Positions 26,628-34,559 of a stretch of 64,000 bases of DNA are shown here, one piece after another (the first letter of the stretch is position 1; every line of letters begins with the position of its first letter). A model generated the notes under the pieces. That model made no database searches, was not told the origin of the DNA, and saw only the letters and a program-made list of their open reading frames with translations. Source of the DNA: UBA5078 sp964538025 (GTDB taxonomy: Bacteria; Pseudomonadota; Gammaproteobacteria; Pseudomonadales; Pseudohongiellaceae); contig CAZICZ010000001.1 of assembly GCA_964538025.1 (NCBI GenBank), forward strand, positions 186,001-250,000, read 5' to 3'. The translations under genes were made by a program, and so were the position numbers.

Positions 26628-27284
26628 ATGAAACCCCTTTCCACTTGTCTGTCTCTCACCCGCCTTTTCGTGCTTGCTCTGGCCTGCCTGGCCCTGCCCG
26701 CCCAGGCCGAGGACGCCAGCTTCAACAGCAGCACCGGCATACTGACCCTGCCGGTGGTGAATGCTCCGGGCACAGGAATCCTGAGAGCCACGCTGAGCCT
26801 GACCAGCAGCAATCCCATCGTCTTCACCCTGCAAAGCGCCGAAGTCTATGCCACGGCCCCTGCGCTGGATTCGTTCACCGTGCAGGTCAACAACGGCAAC
26901 ACCTTGCACATTCCCCGGGTGATCGTTGGCAATGAGTACTACTCCCTGAATCTGGGCCTGCTCAGCACCTCACCGTTTACCTTCGGCAACATTCAGGTGC
27001 TGAGCGTGACACAGATCCCGGCCCCCACACCGGATCCTTTGCAAGCGAGTATTACGGCGGGCCAGTCCAAATACGCCGACCTGTGCGGCAGCTGCCATGG
27101 CGTTTCCGGCAATGGCACCGCGAGCGCTCCTAGCGTCGTGGACAGCAGCTTCAGCACCTTCGCGTCACTGCGCACCAAAATTAACAACACCATGCCGCTG
27201 GGCAGCTCGGCGTCCTGTGTGGACAGCGGGTCTTCTACCTGCGCCACGGACATTGCCAACTACATTATCAATCGCTTGAGGTAA
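26628..27284 (+). CDS. periplasmic c-type cytochrome with an unrelated N-terminal beta domain
   Basis: The start at 26628 has AAGGAG 7 bases upstream. 218 residues: signal peptide ending at AQA (about residue 27), a ~100-residue beta-rich domain (about 30-132), a short PAPTPDP linker and a small class I cytochrome domain. Heme attachment CGSCH is at 153-157 and the probable axial Met is 189 in NTMPLG. A second Cys pair (about 197 and 205) could form a disulfide. The N-terminal domain is unfamiliar and may bind a substrate or partner. It lies 5 bases before a barrel-protein gene. Likely an electron-transfer subunit. Confidence 0.82.
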   Translation: MKPLSTCLSLTRLFVLALACLALPAQAEDASFNSSTGILTLPVVNAPGTGILRATLSLTSSNPIVFTLQSAEVYATAPALDSFTVQVNNGNTLHIPRVIVGNEYYSLNLGLLSTSPFTFGNIQVLSVTQIPAPTPDPLQASITAGQSKYADLCGSCHGVSGNGTASAPSVVDSSFSTFASLRTKINNTMPLGSSASCVDSGSSTCATDIANYIINRLR

Positions 27285-27289
27285 TTCTC

Positions 27290-28216
27290 GTGAGATCTCT
27301 GACCCACCGATCCCTCGCCCTTGCCAGTGTTTTGGCGGCCAGCCTCGCGTGCTCGCCTAGCGTCGCGCAGTCCGTCCTGCAGGACTATGAGAAAAAATCC
27401 TTTGAGCGTCCGGAGGGATGGGCGATGGCCCATACCCTCTCCAGCGCGCTAAACCTCGGCGCCGCCCCTGCCCGGTCACCAGGCCTGTGGCAATGGCAGC
27501 TTTCGGGAGAAGTCGCCTCGATTCCTCACCTGAGCCGCGAGGAGCAACGCGTGGGCTTTGGCGGATTCAAACTGGAGGACATGAACAAGTCGCCCGTCTT
27601 TGGTCGTGCCCGAGTGCATGTCGGACTGCCCCATGACATCACCGCCGAGTTTTCCTACACGCCGCCGCTGGAGATCGACGGCGCCCGGCCGCAGCAGTTG
27701 TTCGGGCTCGCCCTCGAACGCGCGCTCCTGCAACGCAATGACTGGCAGCTTGGGGCACGTCTTTACGCAGTGCGCGGCGATGGCAAGGGCGACATCACCT
27801 GCAGCAAGCGGGTGGCTTCCTATACGCCCGGCAGCGCAGACAACCCCTTCGGGTGCATCGCTCCCTCGCGCGATACGCTGCGCATGGACCAGGAAGGCAT
27901 AGAGCTGATGCTGTCTCGTGCGTTCCAGAACGGGCGATTGCAGCCGTTTGTCGCCATCGCCGGCACCCGCATGCATCCCTATGCCCACGTCAAGGCACAG
28001 GTGTTCAGCACCCTCGATCTGTCGGAACTCGAGTCCTCGGGCAGCACCACGACCTATACCCTGGGCGCCAGCTACGCGGCGACACCACGCTGGCGCGTAA
28101 GCTCTGCCTTCTCCTACACACCGCTGGACGTTCAACGCCCTCCGCAATACCGCACGGGCAACGGTGATTTCTGGAGCATTCGCCTCGGACTCGCCTGGAC
28201 CCGGGCACCGCAGTAA
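27290..28216 (+). CDS. predicted outer-membrane beta-barrel protein
   Basis: 308 residues from a GTG start 5 bases after the cytochrome gene; signal peptide ends near SVAQ (about 27). Strand-like blocks alternate through the mature part (ARVHVGLPHDITAEFSYTP, NDWQLGARLYAVRG, WRVSSAFSYTPLDV, FWSIRLGLAWTRAPQ), consistent with an 8-12-strand barrel. Two Cys (in DITCSKR and FGCIAP) flank one loop and may be disulfide-linked. Tight coupling to a cytochrome gene suggests a joint outer-membrane/periplasmic function, but no family is recognised. A strong terminator follows. Confidence 0.68.
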   Translation: MRSLTHRSLALASVLAASLACSPSVAQSVLQDYEKKSFERPEGWAMAHTLSSALNLGAAPARSPGLWQWQLSGEVASIPHLSREEQRVGFGGFKLEDMNKSPVFGRARVHVGLPHDITAEFSYTPPLEIDGARPQQLFGLALERALLQRNDWQLGARLYAVRGDGKGDITCSKRVASYTPGSADNPFGCIAPSRDTLRMDQEGIELMLSRAFQNGRLQPFVAIAGTRMHPYAHVKAQVFSTLDLSELESSGSTTTYTLGASYAATPRWRVSSAFSYTPLDVQRPPQYRTGNGDFWSIRLGLAWTRAPQ

Positions 28217-28224
28217 ATCATTTT

Positions 28225-28258
28225 TGCCGCGCGTGCGTCCTGCCCCTCACGCGCGGCA
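28225..28258 (+). terminator. rho-independent-type hairpin
   Basis: TGCCGCGCGTG (28225-28235) and CACGCGCGGCA (28248-28258) form a perfect 11-bp GC-rich stem with a 12-base loop, followed by TTAATTTTCTG. It begins 8 bases after the stop of the barrel-protein gene, so it ends the cytochrome-barrel transcript. Confidence 0.8.
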
Positions 28259-28415
28259 TTAATTTTCTGTTAGCGCCTACCCTTCGCTGCGCAATCCTCC
28301 TAAACTCTTCTGATCTGGTGTGTGACCTACCGAACTCCCGAATGCCCGGGCACATGAGCATCGCACACGCCAGTCAACGCATCCGCAATCCAACACCGCC
28401 AGGAGAACAAGAACA

Positions 28416-29291
28416 ATGTGCGAGAACCATTCCGCTGCTGAAAACGAATTCATCATGAAAATGGCGAAACTGAACCGTCGCCAATTTGGCAAGCTCGGCG
28501 CCACCGCCGCACTCTCAATGATGCTGCCCCCCATCGCCAATGCGCAGGATGTGATGGAAATGGACGTGACCATTCAGACGCCGGATGGCGTCGCCGATTG
28601 CTATTTTGTCCATCCCAGCAGTGGCAAGCACCCCGCCGTGCTGGTCTGGCCGGACATCCTCGGCCTGCGTCCCGCCTTTCGGGCAATGGGCAAGCGCCTT
28701 GCCCAGTCCGGGTACTCCGTCCTGGTCGTGAACCCCTTCTACCGCAGCGCCAAGTCTCCGGTCGTCCCCGAGGGCGCCACCTTTGCAGACCCGGCCATTT
28801 CCGCCATCGTGCGCCCCATGGCCGGCACCCTGAATGCCACGACACACGTGACTGATGCACGCGCGTTCCTGACCTGGCTGGATCAACAAGCACAGGTCGA
28901 CACCAGCAAGAAAATCGGGACCACCGGCTATTGCATGGGCGGCCCGATCGTCATGCGCACCGTGTCCAATTTCCCCGAGCGCGTGGGGGCCGGTGCCAGC
29001 TTCCACGGCGGCGGGCTCAACACGCAGAATCCGGACAGCCCGCACCTGGGCATTCCCAATATGAAGGCCCGCATGCTGATCTGCGTCGCCGCGAACGATG
29101 ACGAACGCGACCCCGAGTCCAAGAATGTGTTGAAGGCGGCCTTTGCCGCGGCCAACGTGCCGGCCGAGGTGGAAGTGTATGAAGGCTCCATGCACGGCTG
29201 GACGGTGCCGGACTTCCCGGTCTACAACGAAGCGTTGGCGGAGCGTGCCTGGTCTCGCCTGCTGGCCACCTTTGAACAGGCGCTTGCCTAA
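28416..29291 (+). CDS. Tat-exported dienelactone hydrolase family protein, copy 1
   Basis: 291 residues. A 20-residue N-terminal extension (MCENH...) precedes the Tat motif NRRQFGKLG (20-28) and a cleavage region PPIANAQ (about 38-44). The alpha/beta hydrolase domain carries the dienelactone-hydrolase nucleophile Cys173 in GYCMGG, Asp228/229 in AANDDERDP and His260 in SMHGW. AGGAG lies 10 bases upstream of the ATG. The next gene is a close tandem copy. Folded export suggests a periplasmic hydrolase for cyclic or ester substrates; substrate unknown. Confidence 0.9.
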   Translation: MCENHSAAENEFIMKMAKLNRRQFGKLGATAALSMMLPPIANAQDVMEMDVTIQTPDGVADCYFVHPSSGKHPAVLVWPDILGLRPAFRAMGKRLAQSGYSVLVVNPFYRSAKSPVVPEGATFADPAISAIVRPMAGTLNATTHVTDARAFLTWLDQQAQVDTSKKIGTTGYCMGGPIVMRTVSNFPERVGAGASFHGGGLNTQNPDSPHLGIPNMKARMLICVAANDDERDPESKNVLKAAFAAANVPAEVEVYEGSMHGWTVPDFPVYNEALAERAWSRLLATFEQALA

Positions 29292-29312
29292 GGGCAGCAG
29301 GGAGATCGCCCC

Positions 29313-30191
29313 ATGTGTGATGACCATACCGTAGAAGAGAACAAGGTCTATCTGGCGCAGACAGCCCGGATCAATCGCCGGCAGTTCGGCAAGCTGGGCG
29401 CCACGGCCGCCATGGCCATGATGCTTCCCCCGCTTGCCAATGCGCAGGACGTGATGGAGATGGACGTGAGCGTCACGACGCCCGATGGCACGGCGGATTG
29501 CTACTTCGTGCATCCGAGCAGCGGCAAGCATCCGGCCGTGATCGTATGGCCTGATATTCTCGGGCTTCGTCCCGCCTTTCGCGCCATGGGCAAACGCCTG
29601 GCGCAGTCGGGCTATTCGGTGCTGGTGGTGAACCCCTTCTACCGCAGTGCCAAGGCACCCGTGGTGGGCGAGGGCGCGAGCTTCCAGAACCCGGAAATCG
29701 CCGCCATCGTGCGCCCCATGGCGGCCCAGCTCAACGCCACGACCCACGTCAGCGACGCGGGGGCGTTCATCCAGTGGCTGGATCAGCAGGCTGCCGTGGA
29801 CACCAGCAAAAAAATCGGCACTACCGGCTACTGCATGGGCGGCCCGATTGTGATGCGCACTGTCTCCCATTACCCCGAGCGAGTGGGGGCAGGTGGCACC
29901 TTCCATGGCGGCGGTTTGAACACGCAGAACCCGGACAGCCCTCACCTGGGCATTCCCAACATGCAGGCCCGCCTGCTGATCTGTGTGGCGGCGAATGACG
30001 ATGAGCGCGATCCGGAATCCAAGAACGTGCTGCGACAGGCGTTTGATGCGGCGGGAGTTCCGGCGGAAATCGAGGTCTACACCGGCGCCAATCATGGCTG
30101 GTGTGTGCCGGATTCGGCGGTGTATCACGAGGCACAGGCGGAGCGTGCCTGGAGCCGCTTGCTGGCAACCTTCGAGGCGGCACTTAGCTGA
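29313..30191 (+). CDS. Tat-exported dienelactone hydrolase family protein, copy 2
   Basis: 292 residues, close in sequence to the preceding gene along its whole length, including MCDDH at the N-terminus, the Tat motif NRRQFGKLG, the nucleophile motif GYCMGG, the NDDERDPESKNVL acid region and the NHGW histidine. The start has GGGAG 8 bases upstream and is 21 bases after copy 1. The stretches that differ most are the first 20 residues and the region near 115-145, so the copies may have different substrate pockets. Its 3' end overlaps the convergent acyltransferase gene by 8 bases. Confidence 0.9.
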   Translation: MCDDHTVEENKVYLAQTARINRRQFGKLGATAAMAMMLPPLANAQDVMEMDVSVTTPDGTADCYFVHPSSGKHPAVIVWPDILGLRPAFRAMGKRLAQSGYSVLVVNPFYRSAKAPVVGEGASFQNPEIAAIVRPMAAQLNATTHVSDAGAFIQWLDQQAAVDTSKKIGTTGYCMGGPIVMRTVSHYPERVGAGGTFHGGGLNTQNPDSPHLGIPNMQARLLICVAANDDERDPESKNVLRQAFDAAGVPAEIEVYTGANHGWCVPDSAVYHEAQAERAWSRLLATFEAALS

Positions 30192-30867
30192 GGATGCGAC
30201 GGTCCCGCAGGGTGACCTGACGATAGCGAGCCTGTTCCTGCAGGCTCGCGACCTGTTGCAGGAAACGCGTCACATTGTCGAAAGACAGGCCTTGCAGCGC
30301 CTGAAAATCACGATTCCACCATTGACTGGCCAGCAGGGCATGGCGCGTGGCTTCATCAAAGCGATAGCGTATGGGCCGCGCCGGCACGCCCCCCACAATC
30401 TGATAGGGCTCCACATCCCGCGTCACCACCGCATTGCGCGCGATGATCGCGCCGTGCCCCACGGTCACCCCCGCCATCACCACCGCATCGTGGCCTATCC
30501 AGACATCATGGCCGATACTGGCAAACAGCGGGGCGGCCTGATAATTCCCGGTCACCGCAAGACTGCTGGCGACCCAGTTGACGGGATGATTGCGCGGCAT
30601 TTCTCCCAGCGTGACCCCTCGCCCAACGCTGCAAAATCGCCCCAGTTCCTTCAGATGCAGCACCCGGCTGCCCGACCGAATGTAGCTGTGCGCGCCCATC
30701 AGCAAGGGGATCGCCGGGTCCGGCAGTTCGACCTGCACATGGCGCAATTTGGCATGCTCCTCAAAGACGATAATCGAGCCGTGCGAAATGTCCTCGATTC
30801 CCTTGAGGGTGACATTGTGCCGGGCGGCTTTACGCTGTTGTAAAAAGTATCGGAGGCTGCTGATCAC
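30184..30867 (-). CDS. hexapeptide-repeat (CatB/LbetaH) O-acyltransferase
   Basis: 227 residues. Left-handed beta-helix repeats are obvious in IGHDVWIGHDAVVMAGVTVGHGAIIARNAVVTRDVEPYQIVGGVPA (about 125-170), including the conserved end NAVVT..V.PY.IVGG.PA of the xenobiotic/CatB acetyltransferase group; the putative catalytic His is in MPRNHPVNW. It probably acetylates a sugar or antibiotic hydroxyl using acetyl-CoA in the cytoplasm. No glycan operon touches it directly. It converges with the hydrolase pair and is divergent from the Spm-like gene. Confidence 0.85.
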   Translation of the reverse strand: MISSLRYFLQQRKAARHNVTLKGIEDISHGSIIVFEEHAKLRHVQVELPDPAIPLLMGAHSYIRSGSRVLHLKELGRFCSVGRGVTLGEMPRNHPVNWVASSLAVTGNYQAAPLFASIGHDVWIGHDAVVMAGVTVGHGAIIARNAVVTRDVEPYQIVGGVPARPIRYRFDEATRHALLASQWWNRDFQALQGLSFDNVTRFLQQVASLQEQARYRQVTLRDRRILS

Positions 30868-31003
30868 CGGTGTTTACCTTTTTCGTTTTTGCTTTTTAGT
30901 CTTAGCGCATGGCCGCAAGCTGCGCATTATAGGATGAGAGCAGTCAAATAGAGCGCGCATTTCCATGCCCAGAAGAAATTTTCTGTAACAGCGCAATTCG
31001 ACA

Positions 31004-31009
31004 TATGAT
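31004..31009 (+). promoter_or_regulatory. -10 element TATGAT very close to the start codon
   Basis: TATGAT lies only 9 bases before the ATG at 31019; a weak -35 (TTCTGT, 30981-30986) is 17 bp upstream. Transcription would begin around 31015-31017, leaving almost no leader and no room for a Shine-Dalgarno sequence. Confidence 0.4.
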
Positions 31010-31018
31010 GCCCGCATC

Positions 31019-32248
31019 ATGCTCAATACCCTTTGGCTCAGTTTCTTCTTTCTCGCGTTTCTTGCCTCCCTCTGGCAATGGCTCAGCGGCAGCAATCCCG
31101 AGGTTTTTGGTGAGCTGATCAGCGCCAGTTTTGAGATGGCATCGCTGGCGGTCGACATCGCCATTGGTCTGATCGGCGTCATGGCCCTGTGGCTGGGGCT
31201 GTTCCGGATTGCGGAGCACGGCGGCTTGATCGCTGTCATTTCACGCGCCATGACGCCCCTGTTTTCGCGCCTGATGCCTGGCGTCCCCCGCCATCACCCC
31301 GCCCTGGGGTCTGTCAGCATGAATCTCGCGGCCAATTTTCTGGGGCTGGACAATGCGGCGACCCCGATGGGTCTGAAGGCCATGCAGGATCTGCAATCCC
31401 TCAATCCGGACAAGGACACCGCGACGGATGCCCAGATCCTCTTTCTCGTCCTGAACACCTCCTCCGTCACCCTGCTGCCCGTGACCATTTTCCTGTACCG
31501 GGCGCAACAGGGAGCGACCGAGCCGGCCGCCGTCTTCCTGCCAATTCTGATGGCGACCTCGGCCTCCACGCTGGTGGGGCTTTTGAGCGTCGCCTGGGTA
31601 CAAAAGCTGAAACTTCGTGACCCGGTGCTGTTGGCGTGGTTCGCCGGGTTTGCGCTCTTTCTTGCGCTGGCCCTGAGCTGGATCGTCAGTCAGCCGGCAG
31701 AGTTGCTGTCCCTGCGCTCTGCCTTCATTGGCAATCTGATGCTCTTCAGTATCATCGTGCTGTTCCTGCTCTCCGGTGTGCACCGACGGCTCGACTGTTA
31801 CTCCCTGTTCGTGGAGGGTGCCCGGGAAGGGTTTGGGGTGGCCATCACTCTCATTCCCTTTCTGCTGGCCATGCTGGTGGGCATAGGCGTGTTCCGCGCC
31901 AGCGGGTGTCTGGACATCCTGCTGGATGGCATTCGCTGGGGCGTCTCTGCGCTGGGAGGAGACACCCGGTTTGTCGATGCACTGCCCACCGCCTTCATGA
32001 AACCCCTGAGCGGCAGTGGTGCGCGCGCGATGATGCTGGAGACCATGGCCACCCATGGCGTAGACTCCTTCGCCGGACGGGTGGCGGCCACGGTGCAGGG
32101 CAGTACAGAGACCACCTTCTATGTGCTTGCCGTGTATTTCGGCAGCGTCGGCATCCGCAAAACCCGCCATGCTATCGCCTGCGGATTGGCCGCCGACGTC
32201 GCCGGCATCGTCACGGCTATTGTTGCCTGCTACTGGTTTTTTGGATGA
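31019..32248 (+). CDS. SpmA-SpmB-type fused nucleoside-recognition (Gate) membrane protein
   Basis: 409 residues, strongly hydrophobic, about ten membrane segments. The first half resembles SpmA (GVMALWLGLFRIAEHGGLI, then NLAANFLGLDNAATPMGLKAM), the second half SpmB (LIPFLLAMLVGIGVFRASG, then PTAFMKPLSGSGARAMMLE and GSTETTFYVLAVYFGSVGI). In Bacillus these are two proteins needed for spore maturation; fused forms occur widely in non-sporulating Gram-negatives, where the role is unknown. A small-molecule channel or transporter is likely. No ribosome site is visible; see the -10 element just upstream. Confidence 0.87.
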   Translation: MLNTLWLSFFFLAFLASLWQWLSGSNPEVFGELISASFEMASLAVDIAIGLIGVMALWLGLFRIAEHGGLIAVISRAMTPLFSRLMPGVPRHHPALGSVSMNLAANFLGLDNAATPMGLKAMQDLQSLNPDKDTATDAQILFLVLNTSSVTLLPVTIFLYRAQQGATEPAAVFLPILMATSASTLVGLLSVAWVQKLKLRDPVLLAWFAGFALFLALALSWIVSQPAELLSLRSAFIGNLMLFSIIVLFLLSGVHRRLDCYSLFVEGAREGFGVAITLIPFLLAMLVGIGVFRASGCLDILLDGIRWGVSALGGDTRFVDALPTAFMKPLSGSGARAMMLETMATHGVDSFAGRVAATVQGSTETTFYVLAVYFGSVGIRKTRHAIACGLAADVAGIVTAIVACYWFFG

Positions 32249-32282
32249 GCGCCCGTCTCAAGTCCGGGCATGAGCCTTGCGC

Positions 32283-32969
32283 ATGATGCGCGTTCTGACT
32301 GTGTGCCTGTGCATGAGCCTCGCCGCCTGCCAGGCCAAAAGCGACGACTCACTTCCCGCAGTGCGCCTTGTCTATTCACCGGCGCTGGATTCCGCCTGCG
32401 CGCTGCTGCGCGGTGGGCGCATTCAACCGGCCTGGCGCGAGGAGTTGCTGGCGCGCATGGAGGAGTTTGCATCACTGTGGCGCGACGCCGGTCCGGCCAT
32501 GATGGCGCAGGCCGAGACCCTGACCGGCATCCGCTTTCCGGACGACAAGGTCACCGTGCGTTTGACCTTGTGCGATCTCCCCTCGCAATCCTTTTGGGGT
32601 ATCAGTGTGAACATGCGCTTTGCCCTGCACAGCTTCACCGAGACACCGGTGCCCCTGCGCTACAAGATGGATACCTTGTTTCACGAGCGCTTGCATCCCT
32701 ATCTTGCCGGGCATCTCCCGGAGCACTCCCCGCTAATGGCAGCCTATGCCGATGAGCCCGCCAGAGTGCGCAATCACCTGCACCTCCTGGCATTGCAACA
32801 GGAGGTGCTGCGCTCCCTGAATGAAACGCAGGCGCTGCAAAGCGTGATCGACACCGACAGCCAATTGCCCGGTGGTTTGTATCGACGCGCCTGGGAAATC
32901 GTGAATTCGCCGGACACCGGGAGCGCGGCGTGGGTCGCTGAACTTACCCCGTCCGCTGCTGCCCGCTAA
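32283..32969 (+). CDS. putative lipoprotein with an HExxH metallopeptidase-like motif
   Basis: 228 residues from ATG 32283 (a TTG at 32277 is also possible). The signal ends in the lipobox L-A-A-C (about residue 17). Near residue 137, DTLFHERLHPYLAGH contains HExxH (H-E-R-L-H), the zinc-ligand pair and catalytic Glu of many metallopeptidases; a third ligand is not obvious, with candidates in HNHLHLL downstream (the Glu in ADEPARVRNH). It lies 34 bases after the SpmAB gene. A membrane-anchored periplasmic protease is plausible, but the motif is short and no family is recognised. Confidence 0.6.
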   Translation: MMRVLTVCLCMSLAACQAKSDDSLPAVRLVYSPALDSACALLRGGRIQPAWREELLARMEEFASLWRDAGPAMMAQAETLTGIRFPDDKVTVRLTLCDLPSQSFWGISVNMRFALHSFTETPVPLRYKMDTLFHERLHPYLAGHLPEHSPLMAAYADEPARVRNHLHLLALQQEVLRSLNETQALQSVIDTDSQLPGGLYRRAWEIVNSPDTGSAAWVAELTPSAAAR

Positions 32970-32993
32970 CTCCCCGACATAGGAGTCCGCCTG

Positions 32994-33572
32994 ATGAATC
33001 CCTTGCGCCGCCCTGTGCCCGCCCAGCGTCTGGAAGATGAGGTAATTGCGCTGGTTCGTCCGGACATGGCGCTCGTCCCTCAGATGCAGGCCGCCCTGAC
33101 GGAATCCTACGAGATGCACCGACAGTTCCTGCCGTGGGCAACGCCGTCGCCCTCCGTCGAATCCGTCGCCGCCCATATGGCCAAAGCCATCGAAAATTAC
33201 GCGCGGCAGGAAACGGAATACCGCTATCTGATCCTGCGCCGCAGCGACGGGAGGCTCGTGGGATGCATCGGGGTGTTGTTGCACGAATCAGACCCAAAGG
33301 CCTACGAGGTGGGCTATTGGGCGCGCACAGGAGAGCATCGCAAGGGCTATGTGAGCCGGGCAGTCACTCTGATGTGCGCGCATGTCGCGACCACCTTGCA
33401 CGCCCCATCCCTCACCCTGAAAACCGTCTGCTCCAATACGGCCAGCCGTGCCGTGGCGGAACGCTGCGGCTTTGTCCTGGAAGAGCGGCTGGAGGACGCA
33501 CGCCTCTTGGGCGATGGCTCGCACGATGCCACCCTGGTGTACCGCAAACATTTTGTGACGCCGGCGCTCTAG
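32994..33572 (+). CDS. GNAT family N-acetyltransferase (RimJ/RimL type)
   Basis: 192 residues. DGRLVGCIGVLLHESDPKAYEVGYWARTGEHRKGYVSRAVTLM holds the GNAT beta4 strand and the acetyl-CoA loop (here EHRKGY in place of the usual RGxGxG), followed by LKTVCSNTASRAVAERCGFV, typical of RimJ/RimL enzymes (N-S-V/T-A-S..V-L-E-K-x-G-F). It likely acetylates protein N-termini, an amino group of a small molecule or an antibiotic. Its stop forms a CTAG shared with the convergent epimerase gene. Confidence 0.88.
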   Translation: MNPLRRPVPAQRLEDEVIALVRPDMALVPQMQAALTESYEMHRQFLPWATPSPSVESVAAHMAKAIENYARQETEYRYLILRRSDGRLVGCIGVLLHESDPKAYEVGYWARTGEHRKGYVSRAVTLMCAHVATTLHAPSLTLKTVCSNTASRAVAERCGFVLEERLEDARLLGDGSHDATLVYRKHFVTPAL

Positions 33573-34462
33573 CGCGGCAGCAATTGGGCAAGTGCTGGGG
33601 ACAGCTCCGGGAACGTGAACCGGAACCCTGCCGCCAGCAATCGCTCAGGAAGCACCGGCATGCCCCCCAGCAGCAGTTCTCTCCCCATCTCTCCCAGCAG
33701 CAGCGAGATCACTCCGGCGGGCAGCGGCAGAAGAGCGGGACGCCGCAATGTTCGGGCAAGCACCTGAGTGAACTCGGCATTGGTGACCGGCGCCGGTGCC
33801 GTGGCATTGACAGGCCCCTTCAGTGACGGTGTCTGGAGACAGAAATGCAGCACCCTGATCATGTCTTCCAGATGAATCCATGACATCCATTGGCGCCCAC
33901 TGCCCAGACGACCGCCCAGCCCGACCCGGAACGCGGGCAGCATCCGCGCCAGGGCACCGCCGTGCGCGCCAAGCACAATGCCGGTGCGCACATAGCAGAC
34001 GCGCGTCCCCAGGGCTTCTGCCTGCGCCGCACAGGCTTCCCACTGCGAACAGAGCGCGCTGGAAAAACTGGCATCTCCCGTCGCCGTTTCGTCTTTGGGC
34101 TGCGTGCTGACTTCAATGCCGTAGACGCCAATCGCCGAGCCCTGAACCAGCACCTGCGGCGGGACCGCCTGTCGCGACATCCAGTCGATGAGGGCCTGCG
34201 TGGTGTGTTGCCGGCTCTCCAGCAAACGGTGCTTTTGCGCCGCCGACCAGCGCTTCGCGGCAATGGGCTCTCCGGCCAGATTGATGACCGCCTCGAAGGA
34301 GGCCTCCGCGGTCAGCTCCGCCAGCGTGCTGACCACCGCGAACTCGGCGCACCAGCGCGCAGGCGCTCGCGTGAGCAGCGTCAGGCGATGCCCCTGCGCC
34401 ACGAGCGAACGGCACAAGGGCAGCCCGATAAAGCCGGTTCCTCCGAGGACGAGAATTTTCAT
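33569..34462 (-). CDS. TIGR01777 family epimerase (YfcH/SulA-type extended SDR)
   Basis: The start at 34462 has AAGGAG 5 bases upstream of ATG. 297 residues: KILVLGGTGFIGLPLCRSLVAQGH is the NAD(P)-binding GxxGxxG Rossmann start, VINLAGEPIAAKRWSAAQKHRL and SALCSQWEACAAQAEALGTRVCYVRTGIVLG are diagnostic for the TIGR01777/YfcH family, which has a C-terminal DUF1731 domain (NAEFTQVLARTLRRP, final 60 residues). Members are NAD(P)-dependent sugar-nucleotide-epimerase-like proteins; exact reaction unknown. Confidence 0.92.
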   Translation of the reverse strand: MKILVLGGTGFIGLPLCRSLVAQGHRLTLLTRAPARWCAEFAVVSTLAELTAEASFEAVINLAGEPIAAKRWSAAQKHRLLESRQHTTQALIDWMSRQAVPPQVLVQGSAIGVYGIEVSTQPKDETATGDASFSSALCSQWEACAAQAEALGTRVCYVRTGIVLGAHGGALARMLPAFRVGLGGRLGSGRQWMSWIHLEDMIRVLHFCLQTPSLKGPVNATAPAPVTNAEFTQVLARTLRRPALLPLPAGVISLLLGEMGRELLLGGMPVLPERLLAAGFRFTFPELSPALAQLLPR

Positions 34463-34501
34463 GGCAACTCCTTGTTGCAACGCGAAGGCTCAGGGTAAGG
34501 T

Positions 34502-34521
34502 AGGGCTCAGCCCTCTTTTTT
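34502..34521 (+). terminator. terminator-like hairpin plus T6 in a divergent intergenic region
   Basis: AGGGC-TCA-GCCCT is a 5-bp stem with a 3-base loop followed by C and six T, i.e. a small intrinsic terminator read on the plus strand. It lies between the epimerase start (minus, 34462) and the DUF2200 start (plus, 34560). It could stop antisense read-through or act as an attenuator in the DUF2200 leader. Confidence 0.45.
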
Positions 34522-34559
34522 GACAGCGGACGTATCGCCCCGATTCAAGGAGCTTCCCC

